From Sphingobacteriaceae bacterium (GTDB taxonomy: Bacteria; Bacteroidota; Bacteroidia; Sphingobacteriales; Sphingobacteriaceae): a stretch of 44,513 nucleotides of DNA. The stretch spans positions 1 through 44,513 of the forward strand of contig CANKAT010000020.1 in assembly GCA_947479815.1 (NCBI GenBank), given 5' to 3'. Position 1 is the first letter of the stretch. The number at the start of each line of letters is the position of its first letter. This document shows, piece after piece, positions 27,652-35,918 of the stretch. The position numbers and the translations under genes were made by a program. The notes under the pieces are model-generated. The model was given only the letters and a program-made list of their open reading frames with translations. It had not been told where the DNA came from and did no database searches.

Positions 27652-27659
27652 CAAAATTA
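27652..27659 (-). promoter_or_regulatory. Putative Bacteroidota -7 box for pepT
   Basis: TAATTTTG on the minus strand matches TAnnTTTG and lies 28 bp upstream of the pepT ATG. No good TTG was found at the usual upstream distance, so confidence is limited. Confidence 0.4.
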
Positions 27660-27728
27660 GCTAAAACATCCTGCATGAATAAATTAGCCAAATCTGACCA
27701 CTATTTTTTGATCAATTATTGATGTCAA

Positions 27729-28067
27729 ATGAACATTGAAAGTTTAAGAGATTATTGTCTATCAAAAAAAATGGCAGAGGAAAGCTTTCCTTTTGGTGAT
27801 GATACGCTCGTTTTCAAGGTTATGAATAAGATCTTTCTTTTATCTGGTTTAAATCAGAGCGATCGTTTTAATGTAAAATGTGATCCCGATAAGGCCATTT
27901 TGCTGCGTGAAGAGTTTGATGAAGTACAGCCTGGCTGGCATATGAATAAAACACATTGGAATACTGTATTTATGAATGGTAGGTTAAGTGATTCCCAGTT
28001 AATGGAAATGATCGATCATTCTTATGATCTAATAATAAGCAGTTTACCAAAAAATAAACGATTTTAA
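27729..28067 (+). CDS. MmcQ/YjbR-family DNA-binding-like protein
   Basis: 112 aa, whole-length match to the MmcQ/YjbR (CyaY-like fold) family: LRDYCLSKKMAEESFPFGDD, VFKVMNKIFLL, PGWHMNKTHWNTV. These small proteins have a double-wing fold suggested to bind DNA, but their role is not established. Just 9 bp before the pterin dehydratase, so probably one transcript. Function left open. Confidence 0.9.
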   Translation: MNIESLRDYCLSKKMAEESFPFGDDTLVFKVMNKIFLLSGLNQSDRFNVKCDPDKAILLREEFDEVQPGWHMNKTHWNTVFMNGRLSDSQLMEMIDHSYDLIISSLPKNKRF

Positions 28068-28076
28068 AATATAATT

Positions 28077-28331
28077 ATGGCTTGGAAAGAAGTTGAAAAT
28101 AAAACAAATGGCGCGCAGTATCTTGAAAGGGAATTCGTCTTTAAAGATTTTATTTCTACCTGGGCATTTATGAATAAAGTGGCATTATTGGCCGAAAAGT
28201 TTGGGCATCATCCTGATTGGTCTAATTCATACAATAAGCTATCAATCAGGTTAAGTTCACACGATGCCGGCAATATAATCACTGACAAGGATAGGAATCT
28301 TGCTAATCTTATCGATAAGCTAGACCATTGA
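28077..28331 (+). CDS. Pterin-4a-carbinolamine dehydratase
   Basis: 84 aa, short but full for this family (4a-hydroxytetrahydrobiopterin dehydratase, EC 4.2.1.96). Conserved residues are present: FKDF, KVALLAEKFGHHPDWSNSYN (H44, H45) and SSHDAG (H62, D63). Classical members recycle pterin cofactor after aromatic amino-acid hydroxylation, but no phenylalanine hydroxylase is in the window. It follows the mmcQ-like gene by 9 bp. Confidence 0.93.
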   Translation: MAWKEVENKTNGAQYLEREFVFKDFISTWAFMNKVALLAEKFGHHPDWSNSYNKLSIRLSSHDAGNIITDKDRNLANLIDKLDH

Positions 28332-28490
28332 TCGTATATTTGTTTATTGCATTATGCTTAGAAGCTGCTTTTTAGATTTTATTAAGATGTCAAAAAATAG
28401 TTCTACTATTCTGTTTCTTGATACAACACTTTTGAGTTCAACTTATAATTAAAAAATATCCCATTGACCATTTGATTGGTTCAATAAAAT

Positions 28491-28498
28491 TAGATTTG
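28491..28498 (+). promoter_or_regulatory. Putative -7 box for the rhomboid gene
   Basis: TAGATTTG matches TAnnTTTG and ends six bases before the rhomboid ATG, which would give a leaderless or nearly leaderless mRNA. A TTTG lies upstream at 28471-28474 with a 16-base spacer, slightly short. Confidence 0.4.
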
Positions 28499-28504
28499 AA
28501 ATAA

Positions 28505-29137
28505 ATGGAGAGTTTTATCAATGACACCCCTGTAGCTACACTAATTTTTATTTTCACGATAGTGACGAGTATTTATGCTTTTTCAAATGCTGAGGTATAT
28601 GGAAAGTTTATGCTGCATCCCTATAGTGTGAGCCGTGGCCGCCGGCTTTATAGTATGATCACCAGTGGTTTGATCCATAAAGATTGGACTCATTTATTGG
28701 TGAATATGCTTTCTTTTTATTTTTTCGCATTCACCCTTGAAAAAACATTTGTGTCCTTGAGCAGCTGGGGCCATGTTCAATTTGGGGTATTGTATATCGC
28801 CAGTATCATTCTAAGCGATATTACCTCAATCTTTAAGCATAAAGAAGATTTTTGGTTTAATAGCCTTGGAGCATCAGGTGCTGTTTGCGCAGTAGTATTC
28901 GGCTATATTTTATTCTATCCAATGAGTAAAATGATGATCTTCCCAATACCAATTCCCATTCCGGCTGTAATTTATGGTTTCTTATTTTTAGGATATTGCT
29001 GGTACGCATCACGTAATTCAAGGGATGCAATTAATCATGATGCCCACTTTTTTGGGGCACTAACTGGTGTTTTTTTCACCATAATTTATCACCCCGATGT
29101 GGCTGGTTATTTTGTGAATCAATTGACCGGTAGATAA
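28505..29137 (+). CDS. Rhomboid-family intramembrane serine protease
   Basis: 210 aa, six predicted membrane segments. The catalytic dyad is intact: S124 in LGASGAV and H181 in HDAHFFGALTG. N67 in HLLVNM fits the oxyanion position. It cleaves single-pass membrane proteins within the bilayer; the substrate is unknown. The upstream gap (28332-28504) is AT-rich, with a -7-like box directly before the ATG. Confidence 0.92.
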   Translation: MESFINDTPVATLIFIFTIVTSIYAFSNAEVYGKFMLHPYSVSRGRRLYSMITSGLIHKDWTHLLVNMLSFYFFAFTLEKTFVSLSSWGHVQFGVLYIASIILSDITSIFKHKEDFWFNSLGASGAVCAVVFGYILFYPMSKMMIFPIPIPIPAVIYGFLFLGYCWYASRNSRDAINHDAHFFGALTGVFFTIIYHPDVAGYFVNQLTGR

Positions 29138-29163
29138 GCTATAATCTGGATCAGTTTTTCTAT

Positions 29164-30153
29164 TTAAGAAGGTAAATCAACTGAATGCGCGGGTAAGAAT
29201 TCATTGTTTTCATTTAAAAGGTAACTCATCGGATTTTCAGGATCCTTCAGTATTTCGAACAATAGGATACCCCATGGTTTCCAGAAATTTTCTAGAACCT
29301 GTGCAAAGGTTTTATTTTGCCAGCTATCAAAGAGTGGTTTATTACTCATTCCCCTTAAAGGCATCGCCTCTATAAACACAGCATCGGCTGTTGGCATTAC
29401 AGTATATTCTGGTAATCGGTTGAACAGGTAATTCGAATAAAAAAATCGGGCACAGATCTCCTCGAATTGAGCTGGATGTACAGGTTGTGTAGTGATTTTT
29501 ATAAGGGTATCTTTATGATATATCGCATTTGTACCATTATCCTGCAAGCAGGCAATGATTCCAAAATCTTTCATTGCTATTGAAAAAGTAAGCGTATTGA
29601 TTTCATCTCGGTAATTGAACAGATCCTGTTTGGCATCAATCTTAAAAACGCGAATGGACCATGGCAGATTTCCTTCAAAAACAATTGACTTATTGAGTGA
29701 TTGAAGCATCAGGTGGAGGTTCCCAAATTTGTGGACGAGCGATTGTGAAAAAATAAACTCTTCTCCTTTAGCCTTCTGCTGCATCATGCCTATGCGTATT
29801 TCATTGAATAGAATACCATAAACCATTTTGCCAATCCATTGAAATAATTTTAATTCAGGCAATTGTATTACAGAATCATATCCTGATAAAAAGGCAGTTC
29901 TTATTTCTTTTTCTAGAGGTTCAATGGCATCATCATAAACTTTGCTGGAGCATGGCAGTTTCAAATGACTGTAGGTCGACATGCTTTCATCAAGAAGTTT
30001 GAAAGGCTTATCCTGAAGCTGGTACTCCTGCATTAGCCAAAGTGGAAAAACCTGGATCTCCTCTTCAGTTGATTGAAGTTTTTCGCCGCTCAGAAAGCAA
30101 GATTGTTTACTGAAATTTAAACGTTCGAAAGGTTTGTATAGTTGAACTGCCAT
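29164..30153 (-). CDS. Conserved Bacteroidota protein of unknown function
   Basis: 329 aa from ATG 30153 (MAVQLYKPFERL); a longer TTG start at 30162 is less likely because a -7-like TACCTTTG (30160-30167) overlaps it. The N-terminus contains CFLSGE, and the body is rich in aromatic and acidic residues (LPELKLFQWIGKMVYGILFN, FSQSLVHKFGNLHLMLQSLN). No signal peptide, membrane segment or known catalytic motif stands out. I have the impression that similar proteins occur in Pedobacter relatives but recognise no function. Convergent with the rhomboid gene. Confidence 0.75.
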   Translation of the reverse strand: MAVQLYKPFERLNFSKQSCFLSGEKLQSTEEEIQVFPLWLMQEYQLQDKPFKLLDESMSTYSHLKLPCSSKVYDDAIEPLEKEIRTAFLSGYDSVIQLPELKLFQWIGKMVYGILFNEIRIGMMQQKAKGEEFIFSQSLVHKFGNLHLMLQSLNKSIVFEGNLPWSIRVFKIDAKQDLFNYRDEINTLTFSIAMKDFGIIACLQDNGTNAIYHKDTLIKITTQPVHPAQFEEICARFFYSNYLFNRLPEYTVMPTADAVFIEAMPLRGMSNKPLFDSWQNKTFAQVLENFWKPWGILLFEILKDPENPMSYLLNENNEFLPAHSVDLPS

Positions 30154-30516
30154 TAATAACAAAGGTAGTAAACCCGCTTATTTTATTTCGGAAGCTTTGG
30201 TATTTGTTTCGTACTATTTTTTTGCCTCGTCAAAAATCTTTGCAGCTTGTTTACTTTTGAAACAATACAATATACAGTCCAGAACTACATAAGAGGGTCT
30301 ATTTGTAAAAAAATCTTACGCAAGTAAAATGGCATTCATTTTTATTTAAAATTATAACATTAATAGATTAAATTAAACCCATGAAACCTCTAAGATCTTG
30401 CCTAAAGCAGACATACACTTTGGCTGAAATCAGCAAGCAATCTCTTGATCAACTGAAAACAAAAATAAATAATATAAGCTCATGCAAGTTTCATAGCTTA
30501 TAAAACAAAATTTTCT
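30154..30516. other. Intergenic region upstream of the PQQ/cytochrome gene
   Basis: 363 bp without a confident gene. A TAnnTTTG-like TACTTTTG lies at 30252-30259 on the plus strand. A 40-codon ORF (30381-30503) ends 13 bp before the next ATG; it has no family signal and may be chance or a leader peptide. Nothing like a tRNA or known riboswitch was seen. Confidence 0.5.
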
Positions 30517-32412
30517 ATGAAAAATAGTTATTCATGGTTGGGATTAAGTTCATATCTGTTTGGTCTGTTTATTTTTCTCGCCTTTGCGGCAATAAGCTGT
30601 AATTCTAACATGAGTGATCTACCTCCCAGCGATAAAGACAATGGCGGTTTAATATTACCTGGCGGTTTTGAAGCACTCGTGGTTATTGATAGTATAGGTG
30701 GAGGTTCAGTCATCGCACAGAAGGTAAGTCAACTTTCTAAATCTGCCATTTACAAACCGCCACCTGAAATTAAAGGAGCACCCAAAAGCACTCAATTAAG
30801 CCGCCCAAATAATCAACCTGCAGGTAATTATGTTGGAGCCAGGCATTTGGCGATAAATGACAATGGAGATATTTATGTAAAACTCAGAACTCCAACTACC
30901 GATGGTTTTGGTAATGCAGCTCTTCGAGATGTCAATGGTGATGGCAAAGCAGATACGGTGAAGATTTGGGGTAAGTACGAAAACCGCAACAGGGGAACGG
31001 CCATGAAAATACATAATGGTTATCTCTACTACAGTTCCGAACTGGCTGTTTATCGCAGTAAACTAAAACCGGGGCAATTGGTACCCGACAGTGAAATGGA
31101 AACGGTGATAATTGATGATCCTGTCTACCATGAGCATCAGGCAAAAGCCTTGTCATTTGACGGTAAGGGGCATATGTTTGTGTCATGGGGTATAGGAACT
31201 AACTCCTGTCAAACAGAGAACAGGCGGCCCGGCTCTCCGGGATTAAATCCTTGTCCGGATATGGTAGACCATGGAGGGATTTGGATGTTTGATGAAAACA
31301 AACTGAATCAGAAGCAAAGCGACGGAACAAGATATGCTACAGGGATGAGAAGTATTGTAGGAATGGCATGGGATGATGACACGGAATCGCTTTATGCAGT
31401 GCATCATGGAAGGGATGATTTCCGCTTGCTATGGCCTGAATTTTATTCGCCATGGAAAAGCGCCATGCTTCCGGCAGACGAGCTTTTCAAAGTGGACAAA
31501 GGACTTGATGGGGGCTTTCCCTATTACTATTATGACCAAATGCTGGGAAAGAAAATTCTTAGCCCTGAATATGGCGGTGATGGTAAAAAGGAGGGTGCTG
31601 GTGCAAAGTTAGTAAAACCACTTATTGGATTCCCGGGGCATTTTGCACCCAATGATATTTTATTTTACAAAGGCAATCAGTTCCCTTCTCGTTATAAAGA
31701 AGGCGCATTCATTGCGATGCATGGTTCAACCAACCGCGTTCCCTATCCTCAAGTTGGATATGTTGTTTTGTTTGTCCCAATGAAAAATGGTCTGGTTACA
31801 GGCCCATGGGAGGTATTTGCCGATGGCTTTGCCGGAGTAGATACCATTGCGATAGCGAATGATGCAAAGTATAGGCCAATGGGTTTGGCTGAAGGCCCGG
31901 ACGGTTCATTATTTATTGGGGATACTCAATTAGGTAAGATCTGGCGGGTTATGTACAAGGGCGATAAGTCTGCTTTTGGCGCTAAGCAACTAGCGGCCCT
32001 AGAAAAACGCAAAAACACAAGGTCTTATCTTAAAACTCCTAATGAGATGGAAGACAATCTGGATAGAAAAGGGAAGCCTGTTCATGCTGCCTTGGCATAT
32101 AATATTTATTGCAGGGCCTGTCATCAAGCTGATGGTAGTGGCGACGGAAACCGATACCCCCCTCTTGCAAGATCTGAATGGGTTAACAGTGATAAAACTG
32201 TGTTGATCAATATTGTGTTGAATGGCATGACTGGTCCGATACAGGTTAAAGGACAGCCCTATAATGACACCATGCCGGCACATGCCTCCTTTCTTACGGA
32301 TAAGGAAATTTCAGGGATTCTGACTTATGTTAGAAGTAATTTTGGAAACAAGGCAGGACCGGTAACAGAAGTAGAAGTTGCTACAGCGAGGAAGAATTTA
32401 AGTAAAAAATAA
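30517..32412 (+). CDS. Lipoprotein PQQ-type sugar dehydrogenase fused to cytochrome c
   Basis: 631 aa. The lipobox is AAIS-C with lipid-modified C28. A PQQ-dependent dehydrogenase (sorbosone/glucose dehydrogenase-like) beta-propeller spans about 50-500, with ARHLAINDNGDIYVKLR, RDVNGDGKAD, GIGTNSCQ, GMRSIVGMAWDDDTESLYAVHHGRD, GFPGHFAPND and GLAEGPDGSLFIGDT. A C-terminal cytochrome c domain follows, with CRACH (532-536) and the probable axial Met586 in TMPAHASFL. It would oxidise a sugar or alcohol in the periplasm and pass electrons to its own haem, then to the respiratory chain. The fusion is common in this phylum. Substrate not determined; PQQ binding is inferred from family. Confidence 0.9.
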   Translation: MKNSYSWLGLSSYLFGLFIFLAFAAISCNSNMSDLPPSDKDNGGLILPGGFEALVVIDSIGGGSVIAQKVSQLSKSAIYKPPPEIKGAPKSTQLSRPNNQPAGNYVGARHLAINDNGDIYVKLRTPTTDGFGNAALRDVNGDGKADTVKIWGKYENRNRGTAMKIHNGYLYYSSELAVYRSKLKPGQLVPDSEMETVIIDDPVYHEHQAKALSFDGKGHMFVSWGIGTNSCQTENRRPGSPGLNPCPDMVDHGGIWMFDENKLNQKQSDGTRYATGMRSIVGMAWDDDTESLYAVHHGRDDFRLLWPEFYSPWKSAMLPADELFKVDKGLDGGFPYYYYDQMLGKKILSPEYGGDGKKEGAGAKLVKPLIGFPGHFAPNDILFYKGNQFPSRYKEGAFIAMHGSTNRVPYPQVGYVVLFVPMKNGLVTGPWEVFADGFAGVDTIAIANDAKYRPMGLAEGPDGSLFIGDTQLGKIWRVMYKGDKSAFGAKQLAALEKRKNTRSYLKTPNEMEDNLDRKGKPVHAALAYNIYCRACHQADGSGDGNRYPPLARSEWVNSDKTVLINIVLNGMTGPIQVKGQPYNDTMPAHASFLTDKEISGILTYVRSNFGNKAGPVTEVEVATARKNLSKK

Positions 32413-32447
32413 AGGATGAATCTTTTATTAGATGAACGTATTTAGCA

Positions 32448-32462
32448 CACGCGGTACGCGTG
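32448..32462. terminator. GC-rich hairpin between convergent genes
   Basis: CACGCG and CGCGTG arms of 6 bp with a 3-base loop. It is unusually GC-rich against its AT-rich surroundings. No T-run follows, so this is weak as a terminator, but its place between the convergent PQQ and MFS genes fits. Confidence 0.3.
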
Positions 32463-32478
32463 CGCCAGAAATGTTATC

Positions 32479-33783
32479 CTAGCTCTCCCGCTCTAGAAGC
32501 GAAGTTTCTTTCGTATCCTTCATCCCAACATAAACCAGCAGCGACAAAAATATACAGCCACTGATATACCAGTAAAAATAAGACTCATGCCCGATATCTT
32601 TCAGGTACAAGGCAACGTATTCTGCCGTTCCACCAAAAATGGCAACAGTGAGGGCATATGGCAGACCAACACCAAGTGCGCGTACCTCTGCCGGGAAAAG
32701 TTCAGCTTTCACAACGGCATTGATACTGGTATAGCCACTGACAATGAACAACCCCGAAAGGAGTAGAAAAAAAGCGGTATACTGAGATGTGGTATGGCTC
32801 AGGGCAGTTAGGAGTGGAACCGTGCAGACGCTTCCTAAAACTCCAAAACTGATTAGCAAAGGCCGCCGGCCGATCCGGTCAGAAAGTGCCCCAAATACGG
32901 GTTGGATTAAGGCGAATATCAGCATGCTTATAAATGAGATCAGGGTAGATTCGGCCTTACTGAGGTTGACCGTATACACCAGGAATTTTTGCATATAGGT
33001 GGTATAGGTATAAAAGGCAAGGGTGCCGCCAAGAGTTAAACCAACCACTATGAGTAGTGCTTTGGGATGTTTTAACAATTCTCTGATCGTGCCTTTACGC
33101 TCATCAGACCTATTTTTTTGATTTTCAAAAGCTTTAGTCTCAAACAATATACTTCGAAGGTAAAGCGCAACTAGCGAAAGAATAGCACCAATCACAAAAG
33201 GGATACGCCAGCCCCATGCGTGCAATTCCGCATCGCTTAAAACCTTTTGAAGAATCAACTGGATACCAAGTGCGAATAATTGTCCGCCGATAAGTGTCAC
33301 ATACTGAAAACTGGAATAAAACCCGCGCCGGTTCTTAGTAGCCATTTCACTCAGATAGGTTGCCGATACACCATATTCACCACCCACACTTAACCCCTGC
33401 AGTAAACGCGCAAAAAGCAGCACTATGGGGGCAATGATACCGATTGACTGATAAGTCGGAATAAAGGCAATTAGCAAAGAGCCAAATGACATGAGCAGTA
33501 CAGAAAGAGTCATGCTTTGCTTGCGTCCAACCTTATCTGCTATCCTTCCAAAGATCCATCCTCCGATGGGACGCATCAGAAATCCCAATGCAAAGATGCC
33601 GGCAATATTGAGTAGCTGGGCAGTTTTATTACCTTGAGGAAAGAATGAAGCTGAAAAATAAAGTGCAAAGGCAGAATAGGCATACCAGTCGTACCACTCT
33701 ACCAGATTACCTATGGAGCCACCAAATATGGCTTTTAGCCTGCTGCTGGAAATTTTTTCGGGACTTAATGAATCTGTATGCAA
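32479..33783 (-). CDS. MFS transporter, KgtP/ProP-like (metabolite:H+ symporter family)
   Basis: 434 aa, close to E. coli KgtP (432). About twelve membrane segments; the family loop motif GRIADKVGRKQS and the start FGGSIGNLVEWYDWYAY, then LFARLLQGLSVGGEYG, are typical of this group, which moves 2-oxoglutarate, proline, betaine and similar solutes with protons. The start is TTG at 33783; no in-frame ATG lies upstream before a stop, and the first membrane segment begins within 25 residues. Convergent with the PQQ gene. The exact substrate cannot be told, though 2-oxoglutarate-type acids are the closest guess. Confidence 0.88.
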   Translation of the reverse strand: MHTDSLSPEKISSSRLKAIFGGSIGNLVEWYDWYAYSAFALYFSASFFPQGNKTAQLLNIAGIFALGFLMRPIGGWIFGRIADKVGRKQSMTLSVLLMSFGSLLIAFIPTYQSIGIIAPIVLLFARLLQGLSVGGEYGVSATYLSEMATKNRRGFYSSFQYVTLIGGQLFALGIQLILQKVLSDAELHAWGWRIPFVIGAILSLVALYLRSILFETKAFENQKNRSDERKGTIRELLKHPKALLIVVGLTLGGTLAFYTYTTYMQKFLVYTVNLSKAESTLISFISMLIFALIQPVFGALSDRIGRRPLLISFGVLGSVCTVPLLTALSHTTSQYTAFFLLLSGLFIVSGYTSINAVVKAELFPAEVRALGVGLPYALTVAIFGGTAEYVALYLKDIGHESYFYWYISGCIFLSLLVYVGMKDTKETSLLERES

Positions 33784-34397
33784 TCTGATTTATTTTTTAT
33801 AATGATAGGAGTTTTTGCTTGAAAAAAGAATAATGGATACAGGTGGCAGGCCTACGCTAGTGGGTGATTAGGATATTATTCACTAAAGCTACAATTGACT
33901 ATCATTCAGCCCCCCTTATTGGTATGTTCCAACTACACTATTACGGTGTATAATTATTCTTGATACTTACTCATCCAATGGCCAAGGATTGAAATTCTCA
34001 ATCGTTATTCAGCACAACGTACAGGTTATCTTCTATTATAAACATTTGAAATTTATTCGCTGAAATTTTATCAGATCTGTTCATACCTTAAATCTATATT
34101 ATTAGGGTAATTAAGCTAGTTTGGACAGGGATATCTATGGCAATTTTATCTCTTTTTCGGGTTCTATAGTGGTATTTCTGGTTTAGGATGGTTCACCTAA
34201 TAACACTATAATCACTCGTATTAATCCGAGCTTTTTCAAGATTAGAAGTCATAATTTTACCCCTGCTTTTTTGTTCCGAAACCAACTGATTGGAGAAATC
34301 TGCCAGAGCTCTTCTATAAAACTATTTTGTGTTTCAGAATCATTTTTTTTAACATTAAACGGTATTTAATGTTCTCTTGTTAGCTAAATACAGCGCA
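33784..34397. other. Long intergenic region with no recognised gene
   Basis: 614 bp without a supportable ORF on either strand. It contains an inverted repeat AACATTAAA / TTTAATGTT (34351-34359 and 34365-34373) close to the DUF2490 gene end, and a run of T before it. I see no tRNA-like structure or clear promoter. It may contain decayed coding sequence or an unrecognised RNA. Confidence 0.5.
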
Positions 34398-35165
34398 CTA
34401 AAAATTTAAAATTGTGCTCAGTAGTATTCCTTTATTGTTTTGAAACACATTACTTCCATTTACTTCTCTGGATAGTTGTACCATTTGATTCAGGTAACCA
34501 CCTTCAATACGGAGTTTGGATGAGTAGCGATATCCTAAAAGTATTCCCAATCTGTTCTGGTCGAAAACATTTTCATTCACGTTTTTTCCAACACCAATGA
34601 ATAGCTCATCATAAACAGCTGCGTAAGGGGTATTATCGCCAATTGTATTTCCCTTCAAAGGAATTTGTAAACGAAATAGATAACGGAATCTGTTGGAATA
34701 GACAAACTGCTCTTCTTTTTCTGATAAAGCATTGGAATATCTTCCGATCCATCTTTGCTCTAGCATGAATCGATGGCTGAGTTCAAAGTTTCTGATCTTA
34801 TCGCTCAGGTTTACCATTTGCCAGGACCGATGTTCTGTGAATTGTTTGCCTAAATTATTCAATGGGATATCTCCGTAATTATAGGTTTCTGCTAATGCAT
34901 ATCCTGCCCGAATACTAAGCTTTGGGTTTACTGTAAAGTTTATTCCTGTCCGCATCAGGTTCTGCATGGGTTTTGTGATCAGACCATCGCGTCTCCATTG
35001 AAACTCAGAATTAAAGGTCCAAGTATTGTTTAGTTTGATATTTGCACTAAATGCATACCAGCCAATCGTATTTGGATCGGTTATCCTGGTGTTTTGTGAA
35101 TAGGAAACCAGAGTAGTTGTACAAAGCACAAGGGCAAGCACGAGTTTTTTCATTTCCTTTTTCAT
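34398..35165 (-). CDS. DUF2490-domain outer-membrane-type protein
   Basis: 255 aa with a signal peptide (to SYSQ, about residue 24). The body has alternating aromatic/polar strands (GWYAFSANIKLNNTWTFNSE, YSNRFRYLFRLQIPL) and a C-terminal STILNF ending in Phe, consistent with a small outer-membrane beta-barrel. DUF2490 members have no known function. It is last after the carbonic anhydrase gene, with a terminator between them, so its expression is probably separate. Confidence 0.88.
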   Translation of the reverse strand: MKKEMKKLVLALVLCTTTLVSYSQNTRITDPNTIGWYAFSANIKLNNTWTFNSEFQWRRDGLITKPMQNLMRTGINFTVNPKLSIRAGYALAETYNYGDIPLNNLGKQFTEHRSWQMVNLSDKIRNFELSHRFMLEQRWIGRYSNALSEKEEQFVYSNRFRYLFRLQIPLKGNTIGDNTPYAAVYDELFIGVGKNVNENVFDQNRLGILLGYRYSSKLRIEGGYLNQMVQLSREVNGSNVFQNNKGILLSTILNF

Positions 35166-35232
35166 CTAAATCACAAAATGGAAGCAATAAATATATTTTC
35201 TATTTATTTTTATTATATGCCTTTATGCTTGT

Positions 35233-35263
35233 AAAAAGGGCACCTGATATTGGTGCCCTTTTT
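35233..35263 (-). terminator. Intrinsic terminator after the carbonic anhydrase gene
   Basis: Perfect 12-bp arms AAAAAGGGCACC (35233-35244) and GGTGCCCTTTTT (35252-35263) with a 7-base loop and T-run on either strand. It ends the SulP/carbonic anhydrase operon nine bases past its stop. Confidence 0.9.
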
Positions 35264-35272
35264 AATTTAGGT

Positions 35273-35914
35273 TTATTTCAGGATCAATGTATCATCATAA
35301 AATTCTACCTCGCCCGTTGAAATATCATGTGTTCCTCCAACAATTCCAATCTGTCCACTCGCTATCATCTCTTTTAAAATAGGGCTTCTTTCAATGATTG
35401 CTTTAACAGTACGCTTAACATTAATGCTAGAAACCTTTTCAACAAAAACTGAATTTCCTGAATTTCTGTTTTCCTTTACGGTAACCTCATCATCCACAGC
35501 AGGTCTTATTTTTGTTAAAAGTGCGGTAAGATTTCCCATTTCAACATGATCACATGCTCCTTTTATTGCCCCACATTTGGTATGGCCTAACACAACGATG
35601 ATCTTTGAACCTGCTACTTTACATCCAAATTCCATGCTGCCAAGAATATCTTCATTAATGATATTTCCTGCAATTCGAACACTGAATACATCACCTAATC
35701 CCTGATCAAATATTAGTTCTGCCGAAGTTCTTGAATCAATACAGCTCAATATAACCGCAAATGGATGTTGTCCATCAGAGGTTTCATTTGCTTGCTGTAA
35801 AAGGTTTCGGTTGATTTTCAAATTACTTACAAATCGCTTATTGCCATCCTTTAAAAGTTCCAGTGCTTTAGATGGAGAAATTGATTCCTGTAATTCTTTC
35901 GTAAGTGTTTTCAT
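35273..35914 (-). CDS. Beta-class carbonic anhydrase
   Basis: 213 aa, cytoplasmic. The zinc-site residues are all present: C58-x-D60-x-R62 (CIDSR) and H111-x2-C114 (HTKCG). It interconverts CO2 and bicarbonate (EC 4.2.1.1). It starts 4 bp after the SulP transporter gene and shares its transcript, so it likely balances imported bicarbonate with CO2 for carboxylation reactions. Length and motifs are normal. Confidence 0.96.
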   Translation of the reverse strand: MKTLTKELQESISPSKALELLKDGNKRFVSNLKINRNLLQQANETSDGQHPFAVILSCIDSRTSAELIFDQGLGDVFSVRIAGNIINEDILGSMEFGCKVAGSKIIVVLGHTKCGAIKGACDHVEMGNLTALLTKIRPAVDDEVTVKENRNSGNSVFVEKVSSINVKRTVKAIIERSPILKEMIASGQIGIVGGTHDISTGEVEFYDDTLILK

Positions 35915-35918
35915 AATC

